Positions 46,395 through 57,469 of a stretch of 64,000 bases of DNA are shown in pieces. The first letter of the stretch is position 1. Every line of letters begins with the position of its first letter. Made by a program: the position numbers and the translations under genes. The stretch comes from Lycorma delicatula (lineage: Eukaryota; Arthropoda; Insecta; Hemiptera; Fulgoridae). A model generated the notes under the pieces. That model searched no databases. It worked only from the letters and a program-made list of their open reading frames with translations, and had not been told where the DNA came from. The DNA is taken from the NCBI RefSeq assembly GCF_047948215.1, contig NC_134464.1, positions 34,533,020 to 34,597,019 of the forward strand, written 5' to 3'.

Positions 46395-46815
46395 TAAGAT
46401 CAAATATTTCATTGATTAAAATTTTATTTGGCTATAACTCTGGAACCAGTTAAAATAAGTACCACTTACGATATATCGTTGAAAAGCTCTCAATGAGAGC
46501 TTATTACTGCAGTTAAGAAAAAGTTCAAAATTCACTTTTATTTTTGAATTTTGGGCCTTTTTTGGACACTTTTGGTTCAGTCGATTGCAATAAAAAGTGT
46601 ACAACTAGATGTTAAAACAGTCCTAAATCCAAAATTTCAACATCCTATGGCTAATCATTTTTGAGTTGTACGAGATACGTACGTACAGACGTCACGCCGA
46701 AATTAGTCAAAATGTATTCAGGGATGGTCAAAATATATATTTCCGTTGAAATCTGAAAAACGACATTTTTCGCGATCACAATACTTCCTTTACTTCGTAC
46801 AAGGAAGTAAAAATT
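46395..46815 (+). repeat. 420-bp dispersed repeat, copy 1
   Basis: It matches 57470-57895 in the same orientation (shared: TTTGGCTATAACTCTGGAAC, ATATCGTTGAAAAGCTCTCA, GACGTCACGCCGAAA, CAATACTTCCTTTACTTCGT). Both copies end in a foldback ACTTCCTTTACTTCGTACAAGGAAGT. No coding capacity. It looks like one end of a DNA transposon. Confidence 0.75.
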
Positions 46816-46869
46816 TAAAAAAATATTCTTCTCAATTGTTTCTCATGACTTATCTCCAGAGGCAAAAAT

Positions 46870-47145
46870 CTGAATGAAGACACTTATAGACTTATGCAAT
46901 TTACGCATCGAAGCAGTTGATTCATAACTAAAAGACCATTTTGATTTCTTAGCGTTGCATAATTGATCTATGAAATAAAATAATTGATGAATAATAATGA
47001 AATAAATCATCAATGTCGCGCTGCAATCAGGAAACACATTGGCACAAGGATTAAAAGAGCTTCGGTTTGCAGCATTTTGGCTGAAGAAATGGCGGATATT
47101 TCTGGGAATCTCTGATTGTAAAAAAATCTTTATAATAAACAATAA
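46870..47145 (+). pseudogene. hAT-like (DUF4371/ZMYM-type) transposase fragment
   Basis: The plus strand, with stops, reads AAIRKHIGTRIKRASVCSIL then AEEMADISGNL. This resembles 'IxxxIxxKINxAxxFSILADETADISG' in DUF4371-type hAT-like proteins, where the D-E-T-x-D is replaced by E-E-M-x-D here. About 35 codons are convincing; the preceding 60 (YASKQLIHN and so on) are weaker. Confidence 0.45.
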
Positions 47146-47214
47146 TTCAATAACAAGAAAAAAGGAAAAATATCAGAAGTTATTAATGAAATAAAATTTC
47201 ATGAACTTTTCATT

Positions 47215-47275
47215 TAAAAAAAAAAATGTGTATATGTAATTTAATAGGCGTACAAGGAAGTCACGTGGTGACCAC
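47215..47275 (+). repeat. Short repeat, inverted relative to 57228-57290
   Basis: AAAAAAAATGTGTATATGTA then ATTTAATAGGCGTACAAGGA and AGTCA is found in reverse at 57228-57290. The CGTACAAGGAAGT phrase is shared with the ends of the 420-bp repeats nearby, so both may belong to one larger element family. Confidence 0.65.
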
Positions 47276-48505
47276 ATCAGATTTTTTTTGTATAAATTTA
47301 TTTTCGTGAAGACTGGTGAGATGGATGTCTACTGGAACGATTTCCATGAACAATATTGCAGATTTCATTGCAGTCTGATGTTCCTGGGTCTGTACATGTG
47401 CTTTTCAATAACCGTTCACGTCCTTGTATTTAGTGAAAGGTTAGATGGAATAAGAAACCCCAACCATCTCTCATCGTTCTGGCTGACGGTGGAAATAACA
47501 TAGAATATTTACAGAAAGCATCTTTGAATCGCCTTAATTACTTTCTTGATACATTATTCATATCCCACATTCCTACATTAAGGATGGAAATGAAATTCTC
47601 CAGCTTCTTTTTTGATATCAATTCTTTTTGTCAAGTAAATTTTGATATTTGTTTTTTGTGTTCCATTTGTTACCATAGCTGTATAGCTTACAGAATACCA
47701 TACATGGGTCAAATGTTTTTACACGTCAAAATATAATATTTCATGACTCATTCAACCAAACAAAAAAAAAAAACAATTTTAGGATTAAAAAATTCCGGAA
47801 GGATGTAGGTAATTATAGTAAATCTAAGTTTTATAAGCGTAATTGGTTGACGCTCAGTCGTTCATTGCCTTTGATGTGTTGGTACTAATCAGCGGGTGTA
47901 GTAGGATATGAGGGTATGGGGAGTGAAATGAACACTTATGCAATATAAAATAATGCACAGTAATCGATTAATCACCTGTGTATGTTTCGCCCCGATCTAG
48001 CCCTAAAATAGTATTGTTCCGTCATCCACATTTAAAATATCCACTTCAACCAGCATGTTAACTACTCTTAATAAACTTGCCTGCTATCTACAGACTGAAT
48101 TGACCGATTTGGATTAATTTAATACTTTGTTTTTTGTATGTAAGGACGTTGATGTTACTTAATTTTTGTCACAGAGAGCCGGGAAAAACGGACCTTATGG
48201 ATCGATCCCATATTTCAAAATTTTACACAAAGGATAGGTAAATTCTTTCACGTATTTAATACCACTTAGATAGCTAACATACTTGTTTGTTGGGGTTGTT
48301 TGTTCTAACTCAAATCCTCAAGAATGATTGCAAAAAAACGTTTTTTTTTTTTCATTTCTGAACTGTCATATTCTTGCATTAAAATTAGATGATTCCATTA
48401 CGTTTGTATGTTAGTTTAATTATGTACTGGGAAATTTCATTCAGGGATGAGAGATATAAGCCTATTATTTTTACTTTGCAATTATTATTTGAGCTCTATA
48501 AGTAA
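47276..48505. other. Mostly AT-rich; two unassigned ORFs
   Basis: The ORF at 47288-47503 contains MDVYWNDFHEQYCRFHCSLM and the one at 47524-47736 contains YHSCIAYRIPYMGQMFLHVK. Codon use looks more gene-like than most chance ORFs here, and the second faintly recalls a GIY-YIG start (IAYxIPYMGQ). Neither is convincing enough to name. Confidence 0.25.
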
Positions 48506-48824
48506 CCCACCAGTTTGATCTAGTGGTGAACTCGTCATCGCAAATCAGGTGATTTCGAAGTCGAAAGTTCTAGGGTTCAAATCCTAGTAAAGGCTTTACT
48601 AAGTAAGGCTTTACTAGTAAACTTTTATACGGATTTGAATACTAGATTGTGAATACTACTGTTCTTTGGTAGTTGGGTTTCAATTAACCACATATCTCAG
48701 GAACGGTAAATTTGAGACTGTACAAGAATACACTTCATTTACATTCATACATATCATCCTCATATATTCTCTGAAGTAATACCTTACGGTGGTTCTGGAG
48801 GTTAAACAGAAAAGAAAAGAAAAG
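48506..48824 (+). repeat. tRNA-derived SINE, type II tail
   Basis: Head CCCACCAGTTTGATCTAGTG, intact B box GGTTCAAATCC (about 48575), core ATTGTGAATACTACTGTTCT and then a 3' region ATACCTTACGGTGGTTCTGG instead of the type I ATTATCTAAACGGTAGTTACC. An internal duplication (AGGCTTTACTAAGTAAGGCTTTACTAG is a near-repeat of AGGCTTTACTA) lies after the B box. No clear target duplication. Confidence 0.85.
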
Positions 48825-50365
48825 TTCCACAAGTAATAACAAAGTTTAACTTACAATATAAGGTGTAATCAAATTTTCAATGTCATATTGTAGAAGAATA
48901 GGGGCCTAAAAAAATTAATGTAAAAATATATTGTATAAAAGGTAACTGACCTTTTAAAAATATTCAAATAATATTTGCTTAATTGAAAACAATCTGTAAA
49001 AAAAGGAAGGAAGGATATTGTTTTAAAACCCAGGTGCGTTTTTTTTTTTGTTTTTTCCCCCTTAATACAATTTATCATACTGATTGGCTTCAAGCCGGGA
49101 AATCATAGACAATCTGAACTTTAAATTACCTCATTACAATCATTATTAATAAACTTATCACATAAAAATAGTACTTAGTACGTTTGTTTGCAAATTTTAT
49201 AATTTTTTTTTTACTTTTTTTTTATTCTCACTTCTGTATCTGTGTACATATATAACACAACACGAAGACAACAACAATGTATCAAAAGAACAAATGTTCG
49301 TGATTTCCGCCTATATGAATTGTTTCTTTTTTTGTTTTAGTGTATGACTTCTATAAATAATGTTATTGTTTGCAATGTGTGACTTAACATGATATGTCAG
49401 ATTTATTATTTATATGCTACTTTATGCTAATAAGAATTACTTATAACTTTTTTTCGTAATTTTTAAATTATATAGTAGATGTTTAATATAATATGAAAAT
49501 AGAATGTACTATGTAATTTTATTATGATTATATGTACTTTTATATGAAATATTAGGGTTAATAATTGCGTTATATCTTTGCTAATGAGTTTGAAGCTTAA
49601 AAACAAGATTCGGATAAAAATGAAATATCGAGGTGGGCTTATTTTTTCCCGATAATCTTCTTTTTTCTTTAAATAATAAGAAAGAATATTCATTTTTTCA
49701 AAATAAAAAAGTTATATGATATTTGTTCGATACCGGTTAAATATGATTTACGTGATTTATCATATTTATGGTTAAATATGAGTTTTAATAAATCGTATAT
49801 TCTAATATTTCAATGAGTTTGAATTTATTTAAAAAAAATATATATATATAAGAATGTTTCTAAAATGGGGGGCTGGTTATACTTTTTCGGATTCTACTAG
49901 TAAAACTAAACAAAAAATATCCTTAGGAAAAATGGCAATTTCTCCTTCGTTCTCACCCTGTCCACCATTTTGTTATTTTTATATAAAAATTTAACCTCAA
50001 TTTCAGTAAGAGGAATCACATTAATATTTGGTAAGCGTCTTGGTAAAAAGGTTTATCAAACTTAAAAATTATCAAGAAATCAGGACTTAAATACCTTTGC
50101 AAATTACAAAATGGTAGCCATGTTTACTTTTAATATAATATATAAATATAAGTTTTATCAAATTTTACGTTTTGCTGAAATATTAAGCCTTCTATTTTGA
50201 ACAAAGTGACATTTTATTTTTTTAAATCGGTTAACAAATAGCCGAGTTATGGCAGAAAATTGATGTTATAATTTGGTGTCTGTTTTCATATTCTCCCATT
50301 TTATGTTTAATTACATTAAATATTTATTGGTTTTTTATATTTAATTCTAGTATTGTATTCATAAT
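48825..50365. other. AT-rich DNA, no gene seen
   Basis: A short GC-richer piece around 49865-49975 (AAAATGGGGGGCTGGTTATA; TTCGTTCTCACCCTGTCCAC) resembles untranslated ends of Tc1-like elements. There is no transposase. Confidence 0.3.
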
Positions 50366-50712
50366 TTGTCATTTTATTATAAACATTATGTATTTCTATT
50401 ACTATCTATTAAATTTTATGTACATTCATTCATAGTGTTCTGGCATTAGGGCAGGTCCGTCCTCCTTGCTGCTCTCCACCTTGTTCTATCCTTTGGTAAC
50501 GTCTTTGTTTCGGTATATTTTGCTTTTCCATAATCCCATCCATCATTTGAAATCTCTTCCTTTTTTTCCTTTCCTTCCATTCACCACTCCTTCTATCACA
50601 TCCACTAATAAATACCTTCTTCTCATACAGTGTTCTAGCTAGTTCCTTTCCTTATATTCAATCATATTTAGCATTTTCCTGTTCTCTCCGATTCTCCTTA
50701 TACTTTTTCATT
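50366..50712 (-). pseudogene. LINE 3' end, copy 1 of a pair
   Basis: The minus strand encodes KKRKRFQMMDGIMEKQN and, after a shift, LPKDRTRWRAARRTDLP and stop. The pattern 'KxxYxxIKxLxxDRxxWR' ends the ORF2 of the same LINE group as 24104-27373 (there: EMKRLALDRESWRAASNQ). The 330-bp segment recurs at 52607-52938 with small indels. Confidence 0.6.
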
Positions 50713-50715
50713 CTC

Positions 50716-50845
50716 CTTCGGCCTTTCATCCGGGGGTCCCGGGTTCGAATCCCGGTCACGCATGGCATTTTCACACAAGCTACAAATCATTCATCTCCTC
50801 TGAAGAATGCCTAATGATGATCCGAAGGTTAAAAAAAAACAAAAA
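50716..50845 (+). repeat. Second tRNA-derived SINE family, 3' part
   Basis: CTTTCATCCGGGGGTCCCGG then GTTCGAATCCCGGTCACGCA contains a perfect RNA polymerase III B box (GGTTCGAATCC). It is followed by a short body (GGCATTTTCACACAAGCTAC, CATCTCCTCTGAAGAATGCC) and an A-rich tail at 50829-50855. The head with the A box is missing, so it is not a working tRNA. It shares CATCCGGNGGNCCCGGGTTC and GCTACAAA with the copy at 61345-61455. Confidence 0.7.
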
Positions 50846-50974
50846 AAAAAAAACAAAATTCTAGTACTGTAAATTAGCATCAAATTAAGAAATTATTTTC
50901 TTACAATAATAGACCTAATAACATCTCTAATCAAAAAACTGATGAACAATAAATATTTACAAATTGAGCTATAA

Positions 50975-51515
50975 CAAAATATTAATCTCATACCCTCAAG
51001 AATTGTTTGCAACATCGCAATTTTATCTTACCATATCAAAGGATCCAAAATTACCTATAAATCAATCCACGAACATACCAAACAACAACCGGGCCCAATT
51101 GCTGAATGCGCCTACTCTGGCGGCAAAGCACTCAAACGGGTCACTAGCCATCCAGGCTACCGTTCTACACTAAACATCTTCTGCAATCCTTTCGAGCGCC
51201 AAAAACCTTAAAAATCTTTCAACAATGCGCCATTCATCTCTAACTTTCTAGTTAGCCCGCAAATCCAGATTCGAACCAATACCCTCAAGCTCCCGACCAC
51301 CTCTGCACTCTTCGAAACTCATATTTTGAGTAGATGTACAGCACATTTTATGCATCATCTGATACTGAGCATAGAGGACATTGACCCGATCAGTCAAACC
51401 AAATTGAGTCAGCCTGTCCCGAAACGCACCATGCCTTGAAAGGAACGAGTCACATGCCGGGTCGGGGAGATCTATGATATTGAAACGAAGGTCCAATCAT
51501 CAGAGTGGAAGCTTT
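50975..51515 (-). pseudogene. LINE C-terminal zinc-finger region
   Basis: On the minus strand: CDSFLSRHGAFRDRLTQFGL then TDRVN, and after a frame change CPLCSVSDDA, VLYIYSKYEFRRVQRWSGA. This is the 'L(T/S)xHGxFxxxLxxFxL...CPxCxxxDxxxHxLxxC' zinc-finger tail found at the C-terminus of R1/I-type LINE proteins. Downstream VRDEWRIVERFLRFLALERI is a final helical tail. Broken by one shift and two stops. Confidence 0.55.
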
Positions 51516-52034
51516 CTGAGGAATCAAGAACGAAAAAACAAAACTACAATTCCTAACATGATTTATATCTAAGTAACAAATAATATAACGAATATTCTGA
51601 TCTAAATGAAGTGTTTATTTACGTAATTTCATTTAATTTCTGAAATATTTAATGAAAAATATTGAAGGACTTAAAAAAAACTTTTTTATGATAACTTGAC
51701 TTCACACCTGTATGAAACAAGAAGAAAAGAAGAAGAAAATTCTATTAACTGTCTCCTTTAGTGAAATTGCTAATTTTTAAACGTTGAAACGGTCTCAATC
51801 CACGTTGGTACTGCTTCCTGGTGTTAGATTTGTAAGATTTTTTTAGAAAAAATAAAATTAATTTATTTTTGCTTGTTTGATTTTTTAAAATTCTTTCCTG
51901 CAAAATAAATTATGAGAATTTTCCTATTTATTTTTAATTATTGCTGTCTGTTTTTTAATATATATGTTATAAAGATATACAAGTATGATAGCAAATATCG
52001 AGAATTTTAATTTTTATGAAAAAATATTTAATTA

Positions 52035-52425
52035 TTCTTTTATAGTGATCCTATCCCCTTCAATCTAGTCCTCTAAAGATGTGACACACTTATACCACCA
52101 TTTTTTCCAATCTTTAAAACATTTGTAAAAAGCATATCTTTATGTAATATTAAGTGTACTTAGCGACTTCTTCATTTTGTGTAACGTTATAAATTGGTGT
52201 TTTTTTAATGTTCACTTAACAATGGGAACAAGAAAAAATCGCAAAGTGCTATGTCTAGAGAATACGGAGACTGCAGATTTAGTATGATATTATTTTTGGC
52301 TAAATAATCATGAATTAATAATGATATATGAGCTGGAACATTATCGTGGTATTCTTAGAATCTTATCCAGTTGGCCCAATTTAAATTCGTTTAAATTATC
52401 ACAGAAACTGTGCCATTTATTATGA
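52035..52425 (-). pseudogene. mariner transposase fragment
   Basis: On the minus strand: YHDNVPAHISLLIHDYLAKN then NIILNLQSPYSLDIALCDFF and LFPLLSEH. This carries the second (HDN) and third (ALCDFF) catalytic Asp with the SPDLAPCD region diverged to SLDIALCD. After a shift, a KCFEDWKKxWxKCV-like end is degraded near 52090-52130. It is a different mariner lineage from 7733-8691. Confidence 0.68.
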
Positions 52426-52606
52426 AATACTGACTAAAAGAAAAAATTATTCAATTTTTTTATTTAAACAGGATGAATGAATAGAACAGAAATACTCAAC
52501 TTCGGAATAATCCTTTTCCCATTCTGAAACAAAATTCTAACTGTGGAAGTTTTTTAATTATTCGATTTTTTCGAAATAATTTTTACGTAACAGTATCCAT
52601 AAGTTG

Positions 52607-52938
52607 TCATTTTATTATAAACATTATTTATTTCTATTATTATCTATTAAATTTTATGTACATTCATTCATAGTGTTCTGCCATTAGGACAGGTCCGTCC
52701 TCCTTTCTGCTCTCCACCTTGTTCTATCCTTTGGTAACGACTATGATTCCGCATATTTTCCTTTTCCATAATCCCATCCATCATTTGAAATCTCTTCCTT
52801 TCCTTCCATTCACCAATCCTTCTATCGCATTCACTAATAAACACCTTCTTCTCATCAGTGTTCTAGCTAGTTCCTTTCCCTATATTCAGTCATATTTAGC
52901 ATTTTCCTGTTCTCTCCGATTCTCCTTATACTTTTTCA
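52607..52938 (-). pseudogene. LINE 3' end, copy 2 of a pair
   Basis: Same 330-bp sequence and orientation as 50366-50712, diverged by scattered substitutions and a 10-base difference within the GGAAAGAAAAGG run. The junction after CTTTTTCATTC differs: here it meets a mariner fragment, there a SINE. Confidence 0.65.
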
Positions 52939-52954
52939 TTCGTTACATTGTCTT

Positions 52955-53232
52955 GCCCATCGTGCACGACGGGTACCGCCCAAACTCTCTGATGACTCTC
53001 CGCAAGCTGAAGTTTGAGCGCATCCGCCATAGTCGCCGGGTTTGCCTCCGTGCGACTTCCACTTCTTCCCTCATCTTTAAGGTAATCATTATACCACCGA
53101 CGATGAGGTGAAGGAGGAAGCTGTGGCCACTTGGATCCGAGAAAGAACGCCAGAATTTTTCAGTGACGGAATGGAAAACTTGTCACACTCTGGGAAAAGT
53201 GTGTCAGTATAAACGGAAATTTGCATTTTGTA
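52955..53232 (+). pseudogene. mariner transposase C-terminus
   Basis: Plus strand: a collapsed HDxxRPNSL and ERIRHSRR segment, then LPPCDFHFFPHL, stop, GNHYTTDDEVKEEAVATWIR and ERTPEFFSDGMEKLVT with KCVSV. LPPCDFHxFPxLK with xxxDDEVxxAVxxW and FxxxGxxKLxxRWxKCV is the C-terminus of mariner transposases. The third catalytic Asp is retained. It overlaps a plus-strand 130-codon ORF that is chance. Confidence 0.78.
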
Positions 53233-54609
53233 GCTAAGGTGTTGTATTTTTATTCAGTTTTTATTTCATTCCAATATCTCTTTTTATTCCCATGCTACGC
53301 ATATATGAGCAAAATTTATCAGCTGAGCCTAGTATATAATTTTTTTTTTTAATTAGAATTTTTAATACTGTATGGTTGAATCTATAAATTAATTTGTTAA
53401 ATATTATTAAATTAACAAACCCTAATCTATAACAGAAGTATAGAAATAAAAATAAAAAAAATACAGAGAAGAAAAAGAAATAAAACGAACTATTAATTAG
53501 CGTTCTTTCATTTTCAATGTCTTCTTCAACCTACAGACAATATTGTGTTCAAATTTCTTCTGAATGGATATTATTACATTATTAATGATGACAATTAGAC
53601 GTAGGAAGTAGTTACCCTATATGACCTACCGAAATGTTATATGTTTCTAACAACCATGATTTCAGTAAATGTAAATATACAAGCACACATTAACAATGTA
53701 ACAGATATGTAAAAATCTAATTTATAAGATAGGTGATTATTTCAATTTTAAATTTAGACCTATTTCAAATTAAAAATGATTTATTACAGCTTATGTGAAG
53801 CTGTTAATAATTTGAATTAGTTGTAATTTTTTAAAAGCTTTAATTTGAATCTGAGAGGCCTTGATTTATTATTTTTGGCCATTCTTAAACATTGATGTAA
53901 AATTACGATGTAACAAATTTAGCGCTTTCAAGTTATTTTAAAAATTTGAGTAAAAATTGCATATAGACTGATCAGAATTTTCTGATGAATTTATGTAATT
54001 CTAACTCTTTTAAAAATGTAGTAGAAATTTTTTTTCAGCACCAGACTTAATTATAATTTCCCAGGTTTATCAGAACAAATAATGGCTTACATTCTGTAAA
54101 TAATAACAACTAAATTAGTCTAGATTTGATCTTTGAAAAAATAAATCTAATTTTTTTCACTAAATCAGTCACTCTGTTTTGTAAAATACTAGAAACCGTT
54201 TGTTGTCAAATCTCCCCCATTGATCACCCCCATGAAAACAAACAGGAAATGAATATAACAAAAGTAAAAGTTATACACTCATTATTTCATCACTCGGTTC
54301 TATAACTTTTCCAATCTATGGATCACATGTGACCAACAGATTCAGTTCACATGCAACATTTTTTTTATCTAATAAAAGTTTGTCATGTACATACGATAGA
54401 TAGATAAAAGAATGAATAAATAAACTGAACACAGACATAAATAAAAAGCTGACAAAATAAGTGAATATAGGTAGATGAAGAATAAGAATACGAAACACAC
54501 TATTAGCATTAAAACAACATCAGTAATTAGATAACATTAATGGAAACAAAAAAAAGTATTAACAGAAATAGGTAAGTGCACAAGGTAAAAAAGTACTGAA
54601 AAAACACAT
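53233..54609. other. AT-rich DNA, no gene seen
   Basis: Only short chance ORFs. Confidence 0.35.
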
Positions 54610-55492
54610 GATGAATCTTCAACGATCATCACTAAGGTGTGAAGATATGAACCCTTTTCAATCATCTAATGTCATCACCGTTGTTAGCAGGTTCAAAACA
54701 AGATGATTTACTTGTCTGATTAAAGTAACCATGTATTTAGATCTTAAACAATTAATCTCATTTCGAACATACAGAATCCCCAGGTATTCATGTATTTCAG
54801 AATTCCTGATGAACCAATTCGCGGTTCTTCCTTCACATCTTGTTCTGTCATTTTTGGATCATTTTAATATTGCTGTCATTACTCATCCCCCAGAGTTGAA
54901 TCCCATACATATATATTAGTTTCAAGAAGGTCTTATACAGAAGGAGTTTATTACAGACAACTGAACCCCTACCCATTAGCCACCTCTACTTTACTTTTTT
55001 CTGTTTAGCCTCTGGAACCACCACAAGGTATTACTTCAGAGGATGAATGATGATGACATGTATTAATGTACATCCTCATTTTTATTCATGTATGAATGAA
55101 GTGTAGTCTTGTACAGTCTCAGGTCGACCGTTCCTGAGATATGTGGTTAATTGAAACCCAACCACCAAAGAACACCAGTATCCATGATCTACTTTTCAAA
55201 TCTGTGTAAAAGTAACTTCCTTTACTAGGATTTGAACCTTGGTACTCTTCACTTTGAAATCAGCTGATTTGCAATAATGAGTTCACCATTTACTCATTAG
55301 TCAATATATATGCTTGAATTTCTGGTCAATAATTATCTTCTTCTCTAGTACGTGATCTTTCCATGTCATACATCAATCTAGGTGAAAGCCACGGTATCTC
55401 ACACTAGTTGTATGATGAGGAATTTCAATATTATTCAAGTAGACAGGAGGGCAATCTCCTGTCCAAAAAAATATGAAAACACTTGGTGCTAA
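54610..55492 (-). mobile_element. Jockey-type LINE RT C-terminus, split by a SINE
   Basis: On the minus strand the upper part (55303-55492) reads WTGDCPPVYLNNIEIPHHTT then SVRYRGFHLD, TWKDHVLEKK and DQKFKHIY. The lower part (54610-54969) reads NKLLLYKTFLKLIYMYGIQL then WGMSNDSNIKMIQK, RKNRELVHQEF-region text and RNEINCLRSKYMVTLIRQVN. These are adjacent blocks of a Jockey RT thumb ('IxxxxxVRYLGLHLDxRLTWxxHI ... LLLYKxxLxPIWTYGIQLWG'). The protein is interrupted exactly at 'WLMG' by the SINE at 54983-55289. It carries additional stops. Confidence 0.8.
54983..55289 (-). repeat. tRNA-derived SINE, type II tail, nested in a Jockey LINE
   Basis: Minus-strand copy with core (CAAAGAACACCAGTATCCAT on plus) and type II tail (GCCTCTGGAACCACCACAAG on plus). 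The flanking repeat is TACCCATTAGCCA / TACTCATTAGTCA (54970-54982 and 55290-55302; two mismatches), which is host LINE sequence. The tRNA head is shortened. Confidence 0.85.
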
Positions 55493-55905
55493 CTTTGAGG
55501 AGGTTTCAGTCTTTTAATCTTAAATCCAGTAACTCTGACAATATTTTAGATAAATTAAGATCATGAACCACATCATTAAGTTCTGCTTAAGTAATTTTGT
55601 GAGGTACACTGCTCACAGCTTAGAAATCTGGATCCTCTTCTTCTTCATCGTTTTCTAAACTAACATAAACTTCTTTATATCGTCAATATTATCTTCTAAA
55701 CTCCATGTTTCTGGTGAAATTGAACCAGGTAAATCTTCACTGTATGGAATAGGTCTTATGGCTGTAGGAAAACTAGAATATGCAACAGATTTCTTGAATT
55801 TACTTGTGATTCCTTTGAGTTTTGTGATAAAAAAATAACAGTCAGTCAAGTGATCCTTTGACTTTCTCGATACCATAATACTGATATGGCCTCCTATTTA
55901 GCTAG
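55493..55905 (-). pseudogene. Fragment of an uncharacterised arthropod multicopy protein
   Basis: The minus strand is open for 73 codons: MVSRKSKDHLTDCYFFITKL then KGITSKFKKSVAYSSFPTAI and RPIPYSEDLPGSISPETWSL. After shifts it continues VPHKIT, stop, AELNDVVHDLNLSKILSELL and DLRLKD. The pattern 'K.HLTDCYFC.T...G...K.....YP..PSAIRPVPHSEDLPxPxPP', then 'I(T/S)QAELNDLVRDLNLSKxxAELLGSRLQ', recurs across arthropod genomes in proteins with no assigned function, probably of mobile origin. The second Cys of DCYFC is Phe here. It is joined directly to the Jockey remnant. Confidence 0.6.
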
Positions 55906-56854
55906 TTAATAAAAGTTACAAAAGAATTACAGCAGATATGAGGGTCTCGGATTTTTCAAAATTTCCTCTTTTAGACTTAAAAATAGAGTCATATGATTTT
56001 TTATCCAAAGAAGTAATATTTCTTCTTAAAAAATGTAAAAGTTAATTCGCTCCACACATAACAAAAATTCTTAGGATGATTTAAAAAACTACTAGGCATT
56101 TTTATATAAATTACTAAAAATACAAAAATATATATATATAAAGAACAACAAAAACCAGAACCTTCTAGATGAAAAATAGAGAAGTTAAGTATTTTTTCAC
56201 AGAGGTTGAAGATTATGTAGGCTATATGCTCTTCCATACTGCTTGGTTATACATGAAATTTTTTATTATGGGTAATATTTTATTCAAGAAGAAATTAATT
56301 ACTAACTTTTCAAAGAACATTTTAATATTTCTATATAAATCATAATGTTGGTGTGTTTATTTGTATCAATATTCATTCAAAACTCAGAAAATGTTATGCT
56401 AATCTGTTTTACTTCTCTAATAAAATTTGAAGAAAAGTTAAGGTGAAAAATTTAAACAAGTAAACTCTTATCTATTATTAGGTAAACAGTAAGACTTAAA
56501 ACAAGATTGTGTAATATTTAGTGTTGTAATTTCTTTTGTAGTACTACCTTCCAGTTATTGATTTGATCATGTTTTGTAAGAAATGATTATTTTGATTTCA
56601 CAAATAAAATTTAGAAAATGTTATGAATTTTATTTTATCTTGTTCGAAATCGATTTAACTACTCTTAAAATATCATAGATCTGATCGAAAATTTATTGTT
56701 TCACAACTTTAAGTAGGCGAAGACGTAGTTTATTTTACAAATTTAAATAAAATATTTTAATCAAATGTTTATATATCTTACTAGTCGAAGAAGTTTTTTT
56801 AACGAGGGAACTCGATTTCGTAAATTATGATAAACAAAAAGTGAAGTGGAAGCT
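55906..56854. other. AT-rich DNA, no gene seen
   Basis: Nothing recognised. Confidence 0.35.
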
Positions 56855-57065
56855 TAAAATTAACATTCATTAATTAAAAATCATAATAGTGAAATATTTA
56901 CTTAAAGTTTTATTTATTCATTAAAATGACTAGAAAGTCAATAGTCATTTAATTTTTATCTTTATTAAAAATTATGTACCATTAACTTTTATCTCAAAAA
57001 AAATAAATAATTTTATAATGAAATAAAATAATCTTACTGGTTGTTTGAAATCGATTTTATTATTG
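56855..57065 (+). repeat. Dispersed 200-bp repeat, copy 1
   Basis: It matches 61075-61300 in the same orientation (shared: TTCATTAATTAAAAA, AAAGTCRATAGTCATTTAAT, TTATTAAAAATTATGTAC, CATTAACTTTTATC). No coding capacity. Confidence 0.65.
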
Positions 57066-57227
57066 AACATTTTATAATTTATAATATTTTTACTTAAATA
57101 AATATAAATTTCATTGTTTTTTGAGTATTTGTGTGTGCAAACATATTGTTTGTCTGCATATAGATCTATCTATCGTTAATTTATTGATGAACAAAAACAA
57201 ATTTGATGTGGGAACCACATTCTAACT

Positions 57228-57290
57228 TGTGCTGACTTCCTTGTACGCCTATTAAATTACATATACACATTTTTTTTAAATGAAAAATAT
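57228..57290 (-). repeat. Short repeat, inverse of 47215-47275
   Basis: The plus strand reads ACTTCCTTGTACGCCTATTA then AATTACATATACACATTTTT, the reverse complement of 47215-47275. Confidence 0.65.
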
Positions 57291-57469
57291 ATAATTTTTT
57301 TTTCATTCATAACATCTGATATTTTTTCTTTTTTTATTATTGAATTATTATTTATCGTAATTTTTGTTTACAATCAGAGGTTAATGATTATTAATAAATC
57401 AATATACTTAAATTAAAAAAAAAGTTAATAAAAGGAAATGAAGTCTGATTCGAACCGAATCTTAGAAGC

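Noticed and set aside
47288..47736. Two consecutive plus-strand ORFs, the second with a faint GIY-YIG-like start
   Set aside because: The match is limited to a few residues and lacks the GIY half; it is recorded as unassigned only.
50728..50770. Possible tRNA gene (GGTTCGAATCCCGGTCACGC)
   Set aside because: Only the T arm and B box look right; there is no acceptor-stem partner or D arm upstream, and the following body and A-rich tail fit a SINE.
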